This document shows, piece by piece, positions 1 through 8,325 of a stretch of DNA of 64,000 nucleotides. The notes under the pieces were generated by a model, which saw nothing but the letters and a program-made list of their open reading frames with translations, did no database searches and was not told the origin of the DNA. The position numbers were made by a program, and so were the translations under genes. How positions within the stretch are numbered: position 1 is the stretch's first letter; each line of letters opens with the position of its first letter. Source of the DNA: Balneolaceae bacterium (GTDB lineage: Bacteria > Bacteroidota > Rhodothermia > Balneolales > Balneolaceae); the NCBI GenBank assembly GCA_017795005.1, contig CP051242.1:1426001-1490000 (forward strand). The letters run 5' to 3'.

Positions 1-70
1 CCCTGAAGCTGTGATGAATAGCTGCTATTCCTGCATAACTCCAATGCCGGAATAATTTTGAAGTAAATAC

Positions 71-242
71 AATAGTCCCCTCTTGAGAGGGTATTTAGGG
101 GTGTGTTATTACACAGAATCAAACCTGGCTAACGACCCCATCTGTCTTCCCCCTCTCAAGGGGAAGGACTTGCTAACTGGAAATGGAGTCTGTTAATGAG
201 CATCCCCTCCTTGATAAGGAGAGGATAGAGGGGAGGTTGGAA
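71..242. repeat. Cluster of GC-rich intergenic palindromic repeats
   Basis: Three short repeat units lie in the first 242 bases. One at 71-110 reads GTCCCCTCTTGAGAGG followed by TATTTAGGGGTGTGT and resembles a unit at about 56763-56797. One at about 132-171 (GACCCCATCTGTCTTCC with a CCTCTCAAGGGGAAGG hairpin) is nearly the reverse complement of 55220-55264. One at about 203-242 (CATCCCCTCCTTGATAAGG, then GAGAGGATAGAGGGG) resembles the units near 47311-47360. They carry no convincing ORF. Bases 1-70 hold nothing recognisable; a short open frame ending at base 55 could be the tail of a gene lying outside the window, but cannot be assigned. Confidence 0.7.
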
Positions 243-261
243 GTCTCCTCAGGATGACTTA

Positions 262-477
262 TTAGTTCGAATACCAATCCTTCAGTCTAATCTCGATATC
301 AATCTCTGCTAAATCCACGATGGTTTTAAATTTCATGATATCCTGACCTCTGTGATGATATGGATACATAATCGAAGGTTGGAATTCTACCACCGCACTG
401 GCCGCCTGATAAATGTCCATAGTGTAGGGAAGGTTCATGAATACAAAAGCAATATCAATATTTTCGAGAGCTCTCAT
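262..477 (-). pseudogene. C-terminal remnant of a metallo-beta-lactamase-fold (UlaG-like) hydrolase
   Basis: The 71 residues match in style the C-terminal third of UlaG-like metal-dependent hydrolases. They show the segment NIDIAFVFMNLPYTM, then QAASAV, then PYHHRG with the late metal-binding histidines, and end in a typical EIRLKDWY tail. Family members are usually 230-260 residues, so about two thirds is missing, including the HxHxDH metal motif. An in-frame TAA lies directly before the ATG, and the upstream 60 bases show no continuation in other frames. I read this as a truncated remnant rather than a working gene. It sits beside the repeat cluster at 71-242. A complete MBL-fold gene of another subfamily is at 48325-49029. 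Confidence 0.65.
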
Positions 478-541
478 TTAAGGAGTTTTTGTTTGATTAA
501 TAAATAACTAGAAAAGAATTAAAAACCCATTAAATTCGAGC

Positions 542-2104
542 ATGCAAAAAGAACTTCAACTCAGAGTTTTACCGGAGATAGCCGGTCAACCTGATCAGCT
601 TCAGAAATTCATTTCCCGAAAAGAGGGAATACCTGAAGATGAAATAAGGCATATCGAAATTCTAAAACGCTCAATTGATGCCCGTCAGAAACAGGTGATC
701 ATCAACCTGAAAGTCCAGGTTTTTATAAACGAGGATTTTGTAGAAGAACCCATCACTTTACCTGATTACCCTCATGTATCTAATGCAGAAGAAGTTCTGA
801 TAATTGGTGCGGGTCCGGCAGGATTATTTGCTGCACTTCGATTAATAGAACTTGGAAAGAAACCGATTGTTCTGGAGCGTGGAAAAGATGTAAGGGATCG
901 GATAAAGGATTTAAAAGGAATCAATGTTGATCACATTGTAAATGAAGATTCCAATTATTGTTTTGGGGAAGGAGGAGCCGGAACCTATTCGGATGGAAAG
1001 CTTTATACCCGTTCAAAGAAAAGAGGAGACGTGCAGCGAATCCTTGAATTATTGGTAGGATTCGGAGCAGTAAAAGATATTCTTGTAGAAGCTCATCCAC
1101 ATATCGGGACCAACAAGCTTCCGAAAATAATTGCCAACATCAGGGAATGTATCAAAGCACAGGGCGGGGAGATTCACTTTAACACTAGAGTAACAGATTT
1201 ACTTATTTCAGGCAACTCAATGAAGGGAGTGAAAACCCAAAATGGAGATACGTATAAAAGTGAAAAGGTAATTTTAGCAACCGGACATTCAGCCCGTGAT
1301 ATTTTCGAATTACTTTATCAAAAAGAAATAGAGATTGAGCTTAAACCGCTGGCCATCGGAGTTCGTGTGGAGCATTCTCAGCAGTTGATCGATCAGATTC
1401 AGTATAGTTGTGAGAATCGGGGAGAATATCTGCCGCCATCACCATATAGCATTGTAAAGCAGGTAGAAGGGCGTGGCGTTTATTCTTTTTGCATGTGCCC
1501 CGGTGGAGTGATAGCACCTTGCGCTACAAGTCCTGGCGAAATAGTAACCAATGGATGGTCTTCTTCAAGAAGAGCCCGTTCAACAGCAAACTCAGGGATT
1601 GTGGTTGAGTTAAGAGAAGAAGATTTCAAACCCTTTGAGAAATTTGGTCCGCTGGCAGCAATGGAATTTCAAAAAGCAATTGAGACTAAAGCTTGGGAAG
1701 CAGGTGGGAAAACCCAAACCGCACCCGCCCAGCGACTGGTAGATTTTGTAAAGGGGAAAGTTTCATCTGATTTACCAAATACGTCCTATGCCCCGGGAAT
1801 TACATCCGTTGAATTAGGTGAGGTACTCCCTGATTTTATTCATGGTGCTCTTAAGAATGGTTTTAAGGCATTTGATCAGTCTATGAAAGGATATTTGACG
1901 AATGAGGCAGTGGTTCATGCTCCTGAAACAAGAACTTCTTCTCCGGTTCGTATTCCAAGGGACCGAAAAACATTGGAACATGTTCGGATAAAAGGCTTAT
2001 TTCCATGCGGAGAAGGAGCTGGTTATGCTGGCGGAATTATTTCGGCTGCTATTGATGGGGAGAAAGTGGCTGAAGCGGTAGCAAAAACATTTGCCAGAAG
2101 GTGA
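542..2104 (+). CDS. NAD(P)/FAD-dependent dehydrogenase (COG2509 type)
   Basis: This 520-residue protein looks like the cytosolic FAD-dependent dehydrogenases of the COG2509 kind, whose substrate is unknown. A leading ferredoxin-like segment of about 80 residues precedes the dinucleotide-binding motif IIGAGPAGLFAALRL near residues 85-100, followed by an acidic end of strand two (VLERGKD). A second flavin-type motif, ATGHSARDIF, lies mid-protein. The C-terminal part has GLFPCGEGAGYAGG, the usual FAD-contacting stretch, before an AAIDGEKVAEA helix. Length is normal for the family. The gene stands alone, running divergently from the hydrolase remnant and about 190 bases ahead of the next + strand gene. 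The family assignment is firm; the reaction is not known. Confidence 0.85.
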   Translation: MQKELQLRVLPEIAGQPDQLQKFISRKEGIPEDEIRHIEILKRSIDARQKQVIINLKVQVFINEDFVEEPITLPDYPHVSNAEEVLIIGAGPAGLFAALRLIELGKKPIVLERGKDVRDRIKDLKGINVDHIVNEDSNYCFGEGGAGTYSDGKLYTRSKKRGDVQRILELLVGFGAVKDILVEAHPHIGTNKLPKIIANIRECIKAQGGEIHFNTRVTDLLISGNSMKGVKTQNGDTYKSEKVILATGHSARDIFELLYQKEIEIELKPLAIGVRVEHSQQLIDQIQYSCENRGEYLPPSPYSIVKQVEGRGVYSFCMCPGGVIAPCATSPGEIVTNGWSSSRRARSTANSGIVVELREEDFKPFEKFGPLAAMEFQKAIETKAWEAGGKTQTAPAQRLVDFVKGKVSSDLPNTSYAPGITSVELGEVLPDFIHGALKNGFKAFDQSMKGYLTNEAVVHAPETRTSSPVRIPRDRKTLEHVRIKGLFPCGEGAGYAGGIISAAIDGEKVAEAVAKTFARR

Positions 2105-2295
2105 TGATTATCAATATATTGAATTGCGTCCGATATATCTGTATAGATATCTAAAATAGATTTAGTGGCAGGTATTTATACTATTTTAGAAACAGCAATT
2201 CAAAGCCTAACTGAATGAAATAAGAGTTACGATCAAATGATCGGTGAAGTGTTTAAACCGATCAATATCAGGTTCCAACTTAACTAGATAAGCCC

Positions 2296-3057
2296 GTGAA
2301 GTTAACTCTTGCTGTTTTTATCGTTTTCATTTCTGCTTTATTTACCCATATTTTTGCACAGGTATTTATTAGCTATGAATCAGGGTTTTCAAAAATAACT
2401 TATCAGAATCAGAAACTAAGTAAAAACTATTATACTGCATATTCTCCCTCGTTGATAAATACAGACTTATTTTATCATGGTAAAAAGAGTTATTTCAGAT
2501 TCAATTTCAGTCATCAGTATTACGAGTCTCTGAGTCCGGAAATAAAAGAAATAAATTATTTCGAGAATTCCATTAACCTGGAGAATTATCAAATCATCAT
2601 AGAATATCTTGTTCGAACAGAAAGGTTTTCGAATGGAGTTAATATCTATCTGGGGTACCAGTTAAGGGGGCTATTTTCAGAATTTGAGCAAAGTTTTGAC
2701 TCTGAGTTTAACAACTCAGATGTAAATTTTTCTGAATCTGTTTATGCTGATTTATCACTTTTAGGAAGATTAAGTTACGACTTTAGAGATTACTCTATGC
2801 ACTATAGTTTAGGCTTTGGTTTGCTTAGATATTTTGAAGAATCTGATATTGAAAACTATAACGAGTATAATTTTTATGGTCTTGGATTTAGTTCTTACAA
2901 TTCGTTTCAATCAAGTCTTGGTTTTATGTTTTGGTTAACTCAAAGAATAGCATTGAAACCACAATACATAGTCAATTTTGATAATACTGACCATAGAAGA
3001 GTCACCAAAAGACTGATACAATCTGTTTTAATTGGAGGGGTGCTAAAATTATGGTAA
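2296..3057 (+). CDS. Probable outer-membrane beta-barrel protein
   Basis: I do not recognise a named family. The 253-residue product starts with GTG and has a clear signal peptide (about residues 1-21, hydrophobic core then FAQ). The rest is rich in alternating aromatic and polar residues (Tyr, Phe, Ser, Asn), with repeated strand-like stretches such as YSLGFGLLRYF and LGFMFWL. It ends in tryptophan, as outer-membrane barrel proteins often do. Its stop overlaps the next gene by 7 bases, so it is probably translated together with the S41-like lipoprotein, suggesting an envelope pair. The barrel call rests on composition only. Confidence 0.6.
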   Translation: MKLTLAVFIVFISALFTHIFAQVFISYESGFSKITYQNQKLSKNYYTAYSPSLINTDLFYHGKKSYFRFNFSHQYYESLSPEIKEINYFENSINLENYQIIIEYLVRTERFSNGVNIYLGYQLRGLFSEFEQSFDSEFNNSDVNFSESVYADLSLLGRLSYDFRDYSMHYSLGFGLLRYFEESDIENYNEYNFYGLGFSSYNSFQSSLGFMFWLTQRIALKPQYIVNFDNTDHRRVTKRLIQSVLIGGVLKLW

Positions 3058-4088
3058 TAAGGGGAATCACATTATGTACCATCCTATTCATTGTAAACTG
3101 TGAAGGACTTCTTTTTGAAGATGAAGTTGATACTGAGCCACAAGAGATTTATGAATCTTTTATAAATCACCTAGAAGTATACTCTCCAAATTTTCCATAT
3201 CTGAAAGTTAATATCGATTCTGTATTTGATTCCCATAGAGATCGAATGAAAAATAATCCAAGTGGAAAGGAATTGGTTTCATCGTTACAAGAAACATTGG
3301 ATATTTTAGAAGATGCAAATATGAAGCTTATTCTATCGATGGATAATCAAAGAATAACAATGTTTTATTCGGATTGGCTAACTGAAAAGCCCTTAAATAA
3401 ACTTCCGGACCTTTCTCATTATTTCAGTACCTATAAAACTCCGAATCCCTTGATTGAGTATGGCTCTCTTGCTAATCAAAACATCGCATATCTCAGAATC
3501 AATTCGTTTAATCTTGGCTGGCAGGTAGACAGTATAGAAACTGTAATTAAGAGAGATTTTAGTAACACGAACGGGCTTATTATTGATATAAGATCCGTGT
3601 ATTTGGAATACCCAAGTTCTTCGCAGAACAAGGAGGCTACAGAGTTAAGCGATATGTTCAGAAATGGTAATGAAGTATTCCTGTTTCAAAGGAATAAGCT
3701 TCAAAATGGACGTTTTTCTTTTTCTGAATGGGAGCCAATCTGGTTATATGATCAAACCCCTCCAGTCTACTCAAAACCGATAATTATACTAACTAATAAT
3801 CAGACAAAAGACAGAGCAGAATATTTTATAGCAGCGATGAAGACTATACCAAATGTCACAGTAGTGGGAGATACAACCGCAGGATATTTATTAAACTATT
3901 GGTTTGATCATCTGGAAGGGTACTGGTTTATGGAAGGAAATGGAACAGATTTCAGGCTTCCGGGTGATAATACAGGAAATGGTTTTAAAGGAATATATCC
4001 TGATATCCCCACTTGGATTACCGAAAGTGATTCCATAAATGGAATTGATACAATTTTAGAAAGAGCAATAGAATTATTAACGGAATAA
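3051..4088 (+). CDS. S41-peptidase-like lipoprotein lacking the catalytic serine
   Basis: The 345-residue protein begins with a short hydrophobic stretch ending in IVNC, a plausible lipobox with Cys at about residue 17. The C-terminal half has the tail-specific-protease fold signature: NIAYLRINSF, a helix, GLIIDIR, then KPIIILTNNQT and VVGDTTAGYL. In active S41 enzymes the loop after the ILTN strand reads TxSAxE, with Ser as nucleophile. Here it reads TKDRAE, with Asp at about residue 254 in the serine position. I infer a non-peptidase, perhaps a binding or scaffold protein. There is no PDZ domain. It overlaps the preceding barrel-like gene and is followed 1 base later by the GNAT gene. Confidence 0.65.
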   Translation: MVIRGITLCTILFIVNCEGLLFEDEVDTEPQEIYESFINHLEVYSPNFPYLKVNIDSVFDSHRDRMKNNPSGKELVSSLQETLDILEDANMKLILSMDNQRITMFYSDWLTEKPLNKLPDLSHYFSTYKTPNPLIEYGSLANQNIAYLRINSFNLGWQVDSIETVIKRDFSNTNGLIIDIRSVYLEYPSSSQNKEATELSDMFRNGNEVFLFQRNKLQNGRFSFSEWEPIWLYDQTPPVYSKPIIILTNNQTKDRAEYFIAAMKTIPNVTVVGDTTAGYLLNYWFDHLEGYWFMEGNGTDFRLPGDNTGNGFKGIYPDIPTWITESDSINGIDTILERAIELLTE

Positions 4089-4089
4089 A

Positions 4090-4536
4090 ATGAACATTAC
4101 CAGAGCTAACATTCGTGATATCGAAGAACTCAATGATTTATTCGATGCATACCGTTTATTTTATGGGAAAAAATCAGATAAAAAAGCCAGTAGTGAGTTT
4201 TTATCATCTCGAATTAAAAACAAAGAATCAGAAATTTTCATTGCCAGGAGTGAAGAAGGAGAGGCTATGGGATTTGTTCAGTTATTTCCATTATTCTCAT
4301 CTACAAGATTAAAGCGATTCTGGTTATTAAACGACCTGTTCGTGCACCCTGAATACCGCGGAAAAGGAATATCTAAAGCATTAATTGATCGGGCCAAACA
4401 ACTTTGCAGAGATACCAACGCATGCGGCATGTATCTGGAAACCGGTAAGGAAAATATGATAGGAAATAACCTGTATCCTGCTGCAGGTTTTGAGTTAATG
4501 GACGACGTAAATTTCTATAATTGGGATGTTGATTAA
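4090..4536 (+). CDS. GNAT family N-acetyltransferase
   Basis: This 148-residue protein shows the GNAT fold: an N-terminal helix-strand region (ITRANIRDIEELNDLF), the central strand FWLLNDLFVHPEYRG, and the acetyl-CoA pyrophosphate loop RGKGISKALI followed by a helix. The C-terminal NNLYPAAGFEL stretch is the usual 'Y...GF' end. Length is normal. The acceptor substrate cannot be read from sequence. Its last 11 bases overlap the start of the glycosyltransferase gene, so the two are likely co-translated within the + strand run from 2296 to 6587. Confidence 0.9.
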   Translation: MNITRANIRDIEELNDLFDAYRLFYGKKSDKKASSEFLSSRIKNKESEIFIARSEEGEAMGFVQLFPLFSSTRLKRFWLLNDLFVHPEYRGKGISKALIDRAKQLCRDTNACGMYLETGKENMIGNNLYPAAGFELMDDVNFYNWDVD

Positions 4537-5638
4537 GAAAAACATCATACTTCTGGAACCTTTTTATTCGGGCTCACATCAACAATGGGCAGAAGGATTC
4601 CAGCAATATTCCTTACACAATATTCAGATTTTAAGTCTACCCGGCAGACATTGGAAATGGCGTATGCACGGCGGAGCTGTATCTCTGGCAAAACAGTTTA
4701 ATGACTTGAAAGAAAAGCCTGATTTGATTTTGGCTACATCTATACTGGATTTGACCACATTCCTTGCATTGACCAGAGAGAAATCAGCTGGAATTCCTGT
4801 AACGATGTACTTCCATGAAAATCAGATTACTTATCCATGGTCGCCCCAGGACCGGGACGTAAAAAAGAAAAGGGATAATCACTATGGATTCATCAATTAC
4901 ACATCCGCTTTAGCATCAGACAAAGTATTTTTCAACTCAGAGTATCACAAAGATTCTTTTTTAGGTTCACTTCCCGGTTTCCTGAAGCAATTTCCGGATA
5001 AAAGGGGTAAGGAAAATATTGATCTTATAGAAGCAAAGAGTGAAGTCCTTCATTTAGGAATGGATTTAAACAGGTTTGACGAATTTCAGGAATCACAAAA
5101 AGAGAAAGAATCAGACCCTGTAATTCTGTGGAATCACCGTTGGGAATACGATAAACGACCAAAAGCTTTTTTTAAGCAGTTATTCCGCCTGCAAGAGAAA
5201 GGGATCGGTTTTAAGTTGGTTGTTCTTGGTGAACAAAATGATGTGAACCCACCTATTTTTGAAGAAGCCAAAGAGAAGCTGTCTGAACAAATACTTCATT
5301 GGGGATATTCCGAAGACTTTGAAACATATGCCCGTTGGTTGTGGAGAGCCGATATCCTTCCGGTTACTTCAAATCAGGATTTTTTTGGGGGAAGTGTAGT
5401 GGAGGCTATGTATTGTAACTGCCATCCAATTCTTCCAAATCGACTTGCCTATCCAAATCATTTTCCGTCTGAAATAAAACGTGACTATTTATATGAAGAA
5501 GGAAAGTTGGAATTGCGACTAGAAACTGCAATTAAATATGTTATGAATGAACGAAAGGTGGATTATCAGTCACTCGTAAAGAAATATGATTGGAAGGAGA
5601 TGATTGAGGTATATGACGAAGCATTTGGAAAGCTATGA
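4526..5638 (+). CDS. DUF3524 glycosyltransferase, tRNA-queuosine alpha-mannosyltransferase-like
   Basis: The 370-residue protein begins IILLEPFYSGSHQQWAEGF and LPGRHWKWRMHGGA, which I recognise as the start of the DUF3524 domain found in the vertebrate GTDC1 enzyme that mannosylates queuosine in tRNA(Asp), and in many bacterial homologues. A GT-B glycosyltransferase C-terminal half follows, with ILWNHRWEYDKRP (nucleotide-sugar side) and PVTSNQDFFGGSVVEAMYCNC, the usual ExxP/E-rich donor region near residues 280-300. No signal peptide or membrane segment, so cytosolic. It overlaps the GNAT gene by 11 bases. Whether the bacterial enzyme acts on tRNA is inference from the family. Confidence 0.8.
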   Translation: MLIKKNIILLEPFYSGSHQQWAEGFQQYSLHNIQILSLPGRHWKWRMHGGAVSLAKQFNDLKEKPDLILATSILDLTTFLALTREKSAGIPVTMYFHENQITYPWSPQDRDVKKKRDNHYGFINYTSALASDKVFFNSEYHKDSFLGSLPGFLKQFPDKRGKENIDLIEAKSEVLHLGMDLNRFDEFQESQKEKESDPVILWNHRWEYDKRPKAFFKQLFRLQEKGIGFKLVVLGEQNDVNPPIFEEAKEKLSEQILHWGYSEDFETYARWLWRADILPVTSNQDFFGGSVVEAMYCNCHPILPNRLAYPNHFPSEIKRDYLYEEGKLELRLETAIKYVMNERKVDYQSLVKKYDWKEMIEVYDEAFGKL

Positions 5639-5666
5639 ATAATCAATATTCAACAAGGAATGAGCA

Positions 5667-6587
5667 ATGAAAAAGTATTGGCTAAGTTGGCTTATGTTCT
5701 TAATTGCTATTCCCTTCATATTAGGATTATTCGGCCGGTTTAACTGGTTTTTAGATGTATTCTCTCATTTTAGGGTATACTATTGTATTGCATTTTTAGT
5801 AATTGGAATAGGTACAGTTTTGTTGAAACGGTGGAAAGAAGCAGGAGTATCTCTGGGAATGAGTCTGATTCTATTTCTGACTTTTGCTGATCTTTATGCG
5901 CCTGGAAAGAAAACTAAATCTTCAGAAGGGTTAAGAATAACTTCGATAAATCTTCTTGCTCAAAACGATCAATACGAAAAAACAATATCATTTATCGAGG
6001 AAGAAGCACTCGATGTAATATTCTTTCAGGAGCTTACTTATCAATGGGCATTAGAACTGGATGAGCTAACAAAAGAGTACCCATACCACTATATGCTTCC
6101 AAGAAATGGCTCCTTTGGAATAGGTGTATTTAGCAAGTATGAATTCAAAAATCTTGAGATCATTGATTTTGTAACATCTTCATTTCCATCACTAGTAATG
6201 GAACTGGAAACCGAATCAGGATCGATTTCAGTAATAAATACTCATCCTCCACCTCCAATGGGCACAGAACTGCATCGAATCAGAAATATTCAGTTTGATA
6301 GGATCAATGAATTTATCTCACAGTCTGATAAGGAGATCGTTTTAATAGGTGATTTAAACTCCACTCGTTTTTCGCCGAATTTTAAGCGGTTGACTAAAAA
6401 CCGAAAGCTGAGAGATTCACGTAAGGGGTTTGGTATTCTTCCAACCTGGCATGCTCAATTTCCTCTATTGTCTGTTACTCTTGATCATGCATTTATAACG
6501 AAAGGAATAACAGTTCTGGACAGAAGAGTAGGTCCGGATATTGGCTCTGATCATTTGCCGGTAATTATTGAGATAGAATGGGATTAA
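5667..6587 (+). CDS. Membrane-anchored endonuclease/exonuclease/phosphatase family protein
   Basis: The 306-residue protein starts with three hydrophobic segments (about residues 5-25, 35-55 and 60-75), then an EEP domain. Visible signatures are ITSINLLAQ, the metal-binding Glu in IFFQELTY, INTHPPPPMG, IGDLNSTRFSP with Asp/Asn of the active site, TWHAQFPLLS and the terminal SDHLPV with the catalytic His. This is the complete set for a phosphodiesterase or phosphatase of the nuclease/sphingomyelinase fold, probably facing the periplasm. Substrate unknown. It starts 28 bases after the glycosyltransferase and ends the + strand run; the next genes converge on it. Confidence 0.85.
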   Translation: MKKYWLSWLMFLIAIPFILGLFGRFNWFLDVFSHFRVYYCIAFLVIGIGTVLLKRWKEAGVSLGMSLILFLTFADLYAPGKKTKSSEGLRITSINLLAQNDQYEKTISFIEEEALDVIFFQELTYQWALELDELTKEYPYHYMLPRNGSFGIGVFSKYEFKNLEIIDFVTSSFPSLVMELETESGSISVINTHPPPPMGTELHRIRNIQFDRINEFISQSDKEIVLIGDLNSTRFSPNFKRLTKNRKLRDSRKGFGILPTWHAQFPLLSVTLDHAFITKGITVLDRRVGPDIGSDHLPVIIEIEWD

Positions 6588-6630
6588 TAAACAATATTTG
6601 ATAAGGAATAATCAAAAAAATGATCTTTTT

Positions 6631-6655
6631 ATTGAACATTGAACATTGAACATTG
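6631..6655. repeat. Three tandem GAACATT units
   Basis: Between two convergent genes the 7-base unit GAACATT is repeated exactly three times (6634-6654), preceded by ATT and followed by G. It abuts the stop codon of the VF530-type gene. It is a simple tandem repeat with no visible function. Confidence 0.8.
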
Positions 6656-6880
6656 TTACTTCTTGTCAGCGAACACCTTAATCCAGAGCGCGTCTACTTC
6701 ATTCCTTGCCCACTGATGCCTCCGCAGAAAATGCAGACTTGATTTCACGGATGGATTGTTCTTAAAGCAATTGATATTTACATGGTAGCTCAGTTGTTCC
6801 CATCCATAATATTCCACTAAATCTTCAACAATTTGTTTAAGCTTAACACCGTGTAGCGGGTTGTTCGGTTGAGTATTCAT
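6656..6880 (-). CDS. VF530 family (DUF2132) small DNA-binding protein
   Basis: The 74-residue product has the hallmarks of the VF530/DUF2132 family: NPLHGVKLKQIVEDLV near the start, YGWEQLSYHVNINCF in the middle and SLHFLRRHQWAR followed by a hydrophobic tail. The family has a small helical fold and is described as DNA-binding; a specific role is not known. Length is normal. It is the last gene of the compact minus-strand unit from 8750, 1 base after the methyltransferase stop. Confidence 0.85.
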   Translation of the reverse strand: MNTQPNNPLHGVKLKQIVEDLVEYYGWEQLSYHVNINCFKNNPSVKSSLHFLRRHQWARNEVDALWIKVFADKK

Positions 6881-6881
6881 C

Positions 6882-7673
6882 TCAGGCTTTAATTACATAA
6901 TAAGCGCAGGTGCTTACAAAATTCCTGAATACCGGAATGACTGAGAAAAGCCTAAACTGAGTTCTTGGTGAAAGATTGAATTTATATTTATAAATCGGGT
7001 TAATCAGAAAGAAACGTCTGCCGAGTTGCTTGTATCCTTCTTTTTTAAAAATTCGCTCAAACCGTTCAATAGAAATCCCGGTTGTCTTAATATCAATTAA
7101 TTCATCAATTCTACGCTGTGGCTCATCAAAAAAAGAAAGTACTTTTTTGTAAACTGGCATAGGTAGCAAATGATAATATGGAAGTTGGCTCAGAAGTTTA
7201 CTTTTAGCTATTTGCTGGTGTCCACCGAAAGGCATTTGCCATGGAGGGAAGCCAAAGAAAACTTTACCATTCGGATTCAGGAAATCTTTCAGTTTAGAGA
7301 TGAACAATTCCTGATTAGGAATGTGCTCAATTACATCTTTAAGAATGACTAAATCAAACTTATGCCCAATATCATTTTCAATATCGATATCATAGATGTT
7401 TTTGGCTATAAATCTGACGGAGTCATTTTCTACTTCATCTTTCAGGAATTCTTCAGCTAATTTTACCCTGGCTTCCATTAATTCAATACCCACGCATTGA
7501 TGTCCTCGTTCAAGGAAAGCTTTTAACACCCCAGCTTCGGCACAGCCTATTTCCAGTACTTTTAGAGAAGGCTCGAGTTCGAAAGTTTGTTCCAGAAAAG
7601 GAATGATATAATCCTTTGCGGTATAATACTGGTATTTAAAATAGGTGGATTTATCGGAGTGGAAATCGAACAT
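6882..7673 (-). CDS. Class I SAM-dependent methyltransferase
   Basis: The 263-residue cytosolic protein has the Rossmann SAM-binding motif I, VLEIGCAEAGVLKAFL, near residues 38-55, an acidic residue ending strand two (CVGIELM), and the motif IV-like DLVILKDVIEHI near residue 105. These are typical of UbiE/Methyltransf_11 or _23 enzymes. The C-terminal third (HLLPMPVYKKVLSFF onward) is a basic, aromatic extension often seen in methyltransferases acting on glycolipid or polysaccharide substrates. Substrate not predictable. It lies 10 bases after the SRPBCC gene in a five-gene run. Confidence 0.85.
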   Translation of the reverse strand: MFDFHSDKSTYFKYQYYTAKDYIIPFLEQTFELEPSLKVLEIGCAEAGVLKAFLERGHQCVGIELMEARVKLAEEFLKDEVENDSVRFIAKNIYDIDIENDIGHKFDLVILKDVIEHIPNQELFISKLKDFLNPNGKVFFGFPPWQMPFGGHQQIAKSKLLSQLPYYHLLPMPVYKKVLSFFDEPQRRIDELIDIKTTGISIERFERIFKKEGYKQLGRRFFLINPIYKYKFNLSPRTQFRLFSVIPVFRNFVSTCAYYVIKA

Positions 7674-7683
7674 AAATACGGAA

Positions 7684-8124
7684 TTAACCTTCCGCTACTT
7701 CTTTGAGTTTTGGTAAGGCTGCTTTCCAGCCTTTTTGAGTTTCAATATATCTTTCGAGACCATTTTCAACATATTTATACCCTTTCTGTGTAATGGTAAG
7801 CTCAGTTTCATTTTCAGAGAGCTCTTCTAACTCATACAGAACCACAATATAATTTTCGAGAGTATCTTCAATATTAGAATTTGCAGGAAAGAGAGTGTGT
7901 TCAAGTAGTTTATTAGGTTCTGCTCTTATCACTTCTCCTTTTACTACTGTTACTTCTTTGTCATCCTGTTTAACAAAAAAGTTGGATTTACTTCCGGGTT
8001 TCCAGTCGCTCTCGCATCGGGCACCGAACATGTACTCTTCAATTTTATCGGGATTTGTAAGTGTATCCCAAACATTTTCTACTGAAGCTGAAATCGTAGT
8101 TTTTAACTCAATTCTGTTTTCCAT
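7684..8124 (-). CDS. SRPBCC (AHSA1-like) domain protein
   Basis: The 146-residue protein is one START/Bet v1-type domain. It opens with ISASVENVWDTLTNPDKIEEY, the standard first strand and helix of the activator-of-Hsp90/AHSA1 group, includes FGARCESDWKPGS in the middle, and ends with an amphipathic helix (ETQKGWKAALPKLKEV). Such proteins bind hydrophobic ligands; no specific function can be given. Third gene in the minus-strand unit. Confidence 0.85.
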   Translation of the reverse strand: MENRIELKTTISASVENVWDTLTNPDKIEEYMFGARCESDWKPGSKSNFFVKQDDKEVTVVKGEVIRAEPNKLLEHTLFPANSNIEDTLENYIVVLYELEELSENETELTITQKGYKYVENGLERYIETQKGWKAALPKLKEVAEG

Positions 8125-8133
8125 CCGTAAATT

Positions 8134-8325
8134 TTAATGTATTTCTTTTACTCTTCCAATTTGACCGTCGGTAAGACGAACTTTTATTCCATGAGGGTGA
8201 GAGGGGCTTTTAGTTAATATATCTTTAACTGTTCCATAGGTTAATGTACCTGATCGTTGATCTTTTTTTAATACTATGGCCACATTAGTGCCCGGATTAA
8301 TGTTACTTCTAATAGTACCGTTCAT
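8134..8325 (-). CDS. YwbE family protein
   Basis: The 63-residue product matches the YwbE/DUF2196 family along its whole length: IRSNINPGTNVAIVLKKDQ, then TYGTVKDILTKSP and a final HPHGIKVRLTDGQIGRV. These tiny proteins form an SH3-like barrel, and their function is unknown. Its ATG and the stop of the upstream DUF1801 gene share one base (8325), a TAATG-type overlap pointing to coupled translation. Confidence 0.85.
   Translation of the reverse strand: MNGTIRSNINPGTNVAIVLKKDQRSGTLTYGTVKDILTKSPSHPHGIKVRLTDGQIGRVKEIH

Noticed and set aside
2-55. Possible 3' end of a + strand gene at the window edge
   Set aside because: Only 17 codons, no recognisable tail; kept as an unassigned edge.
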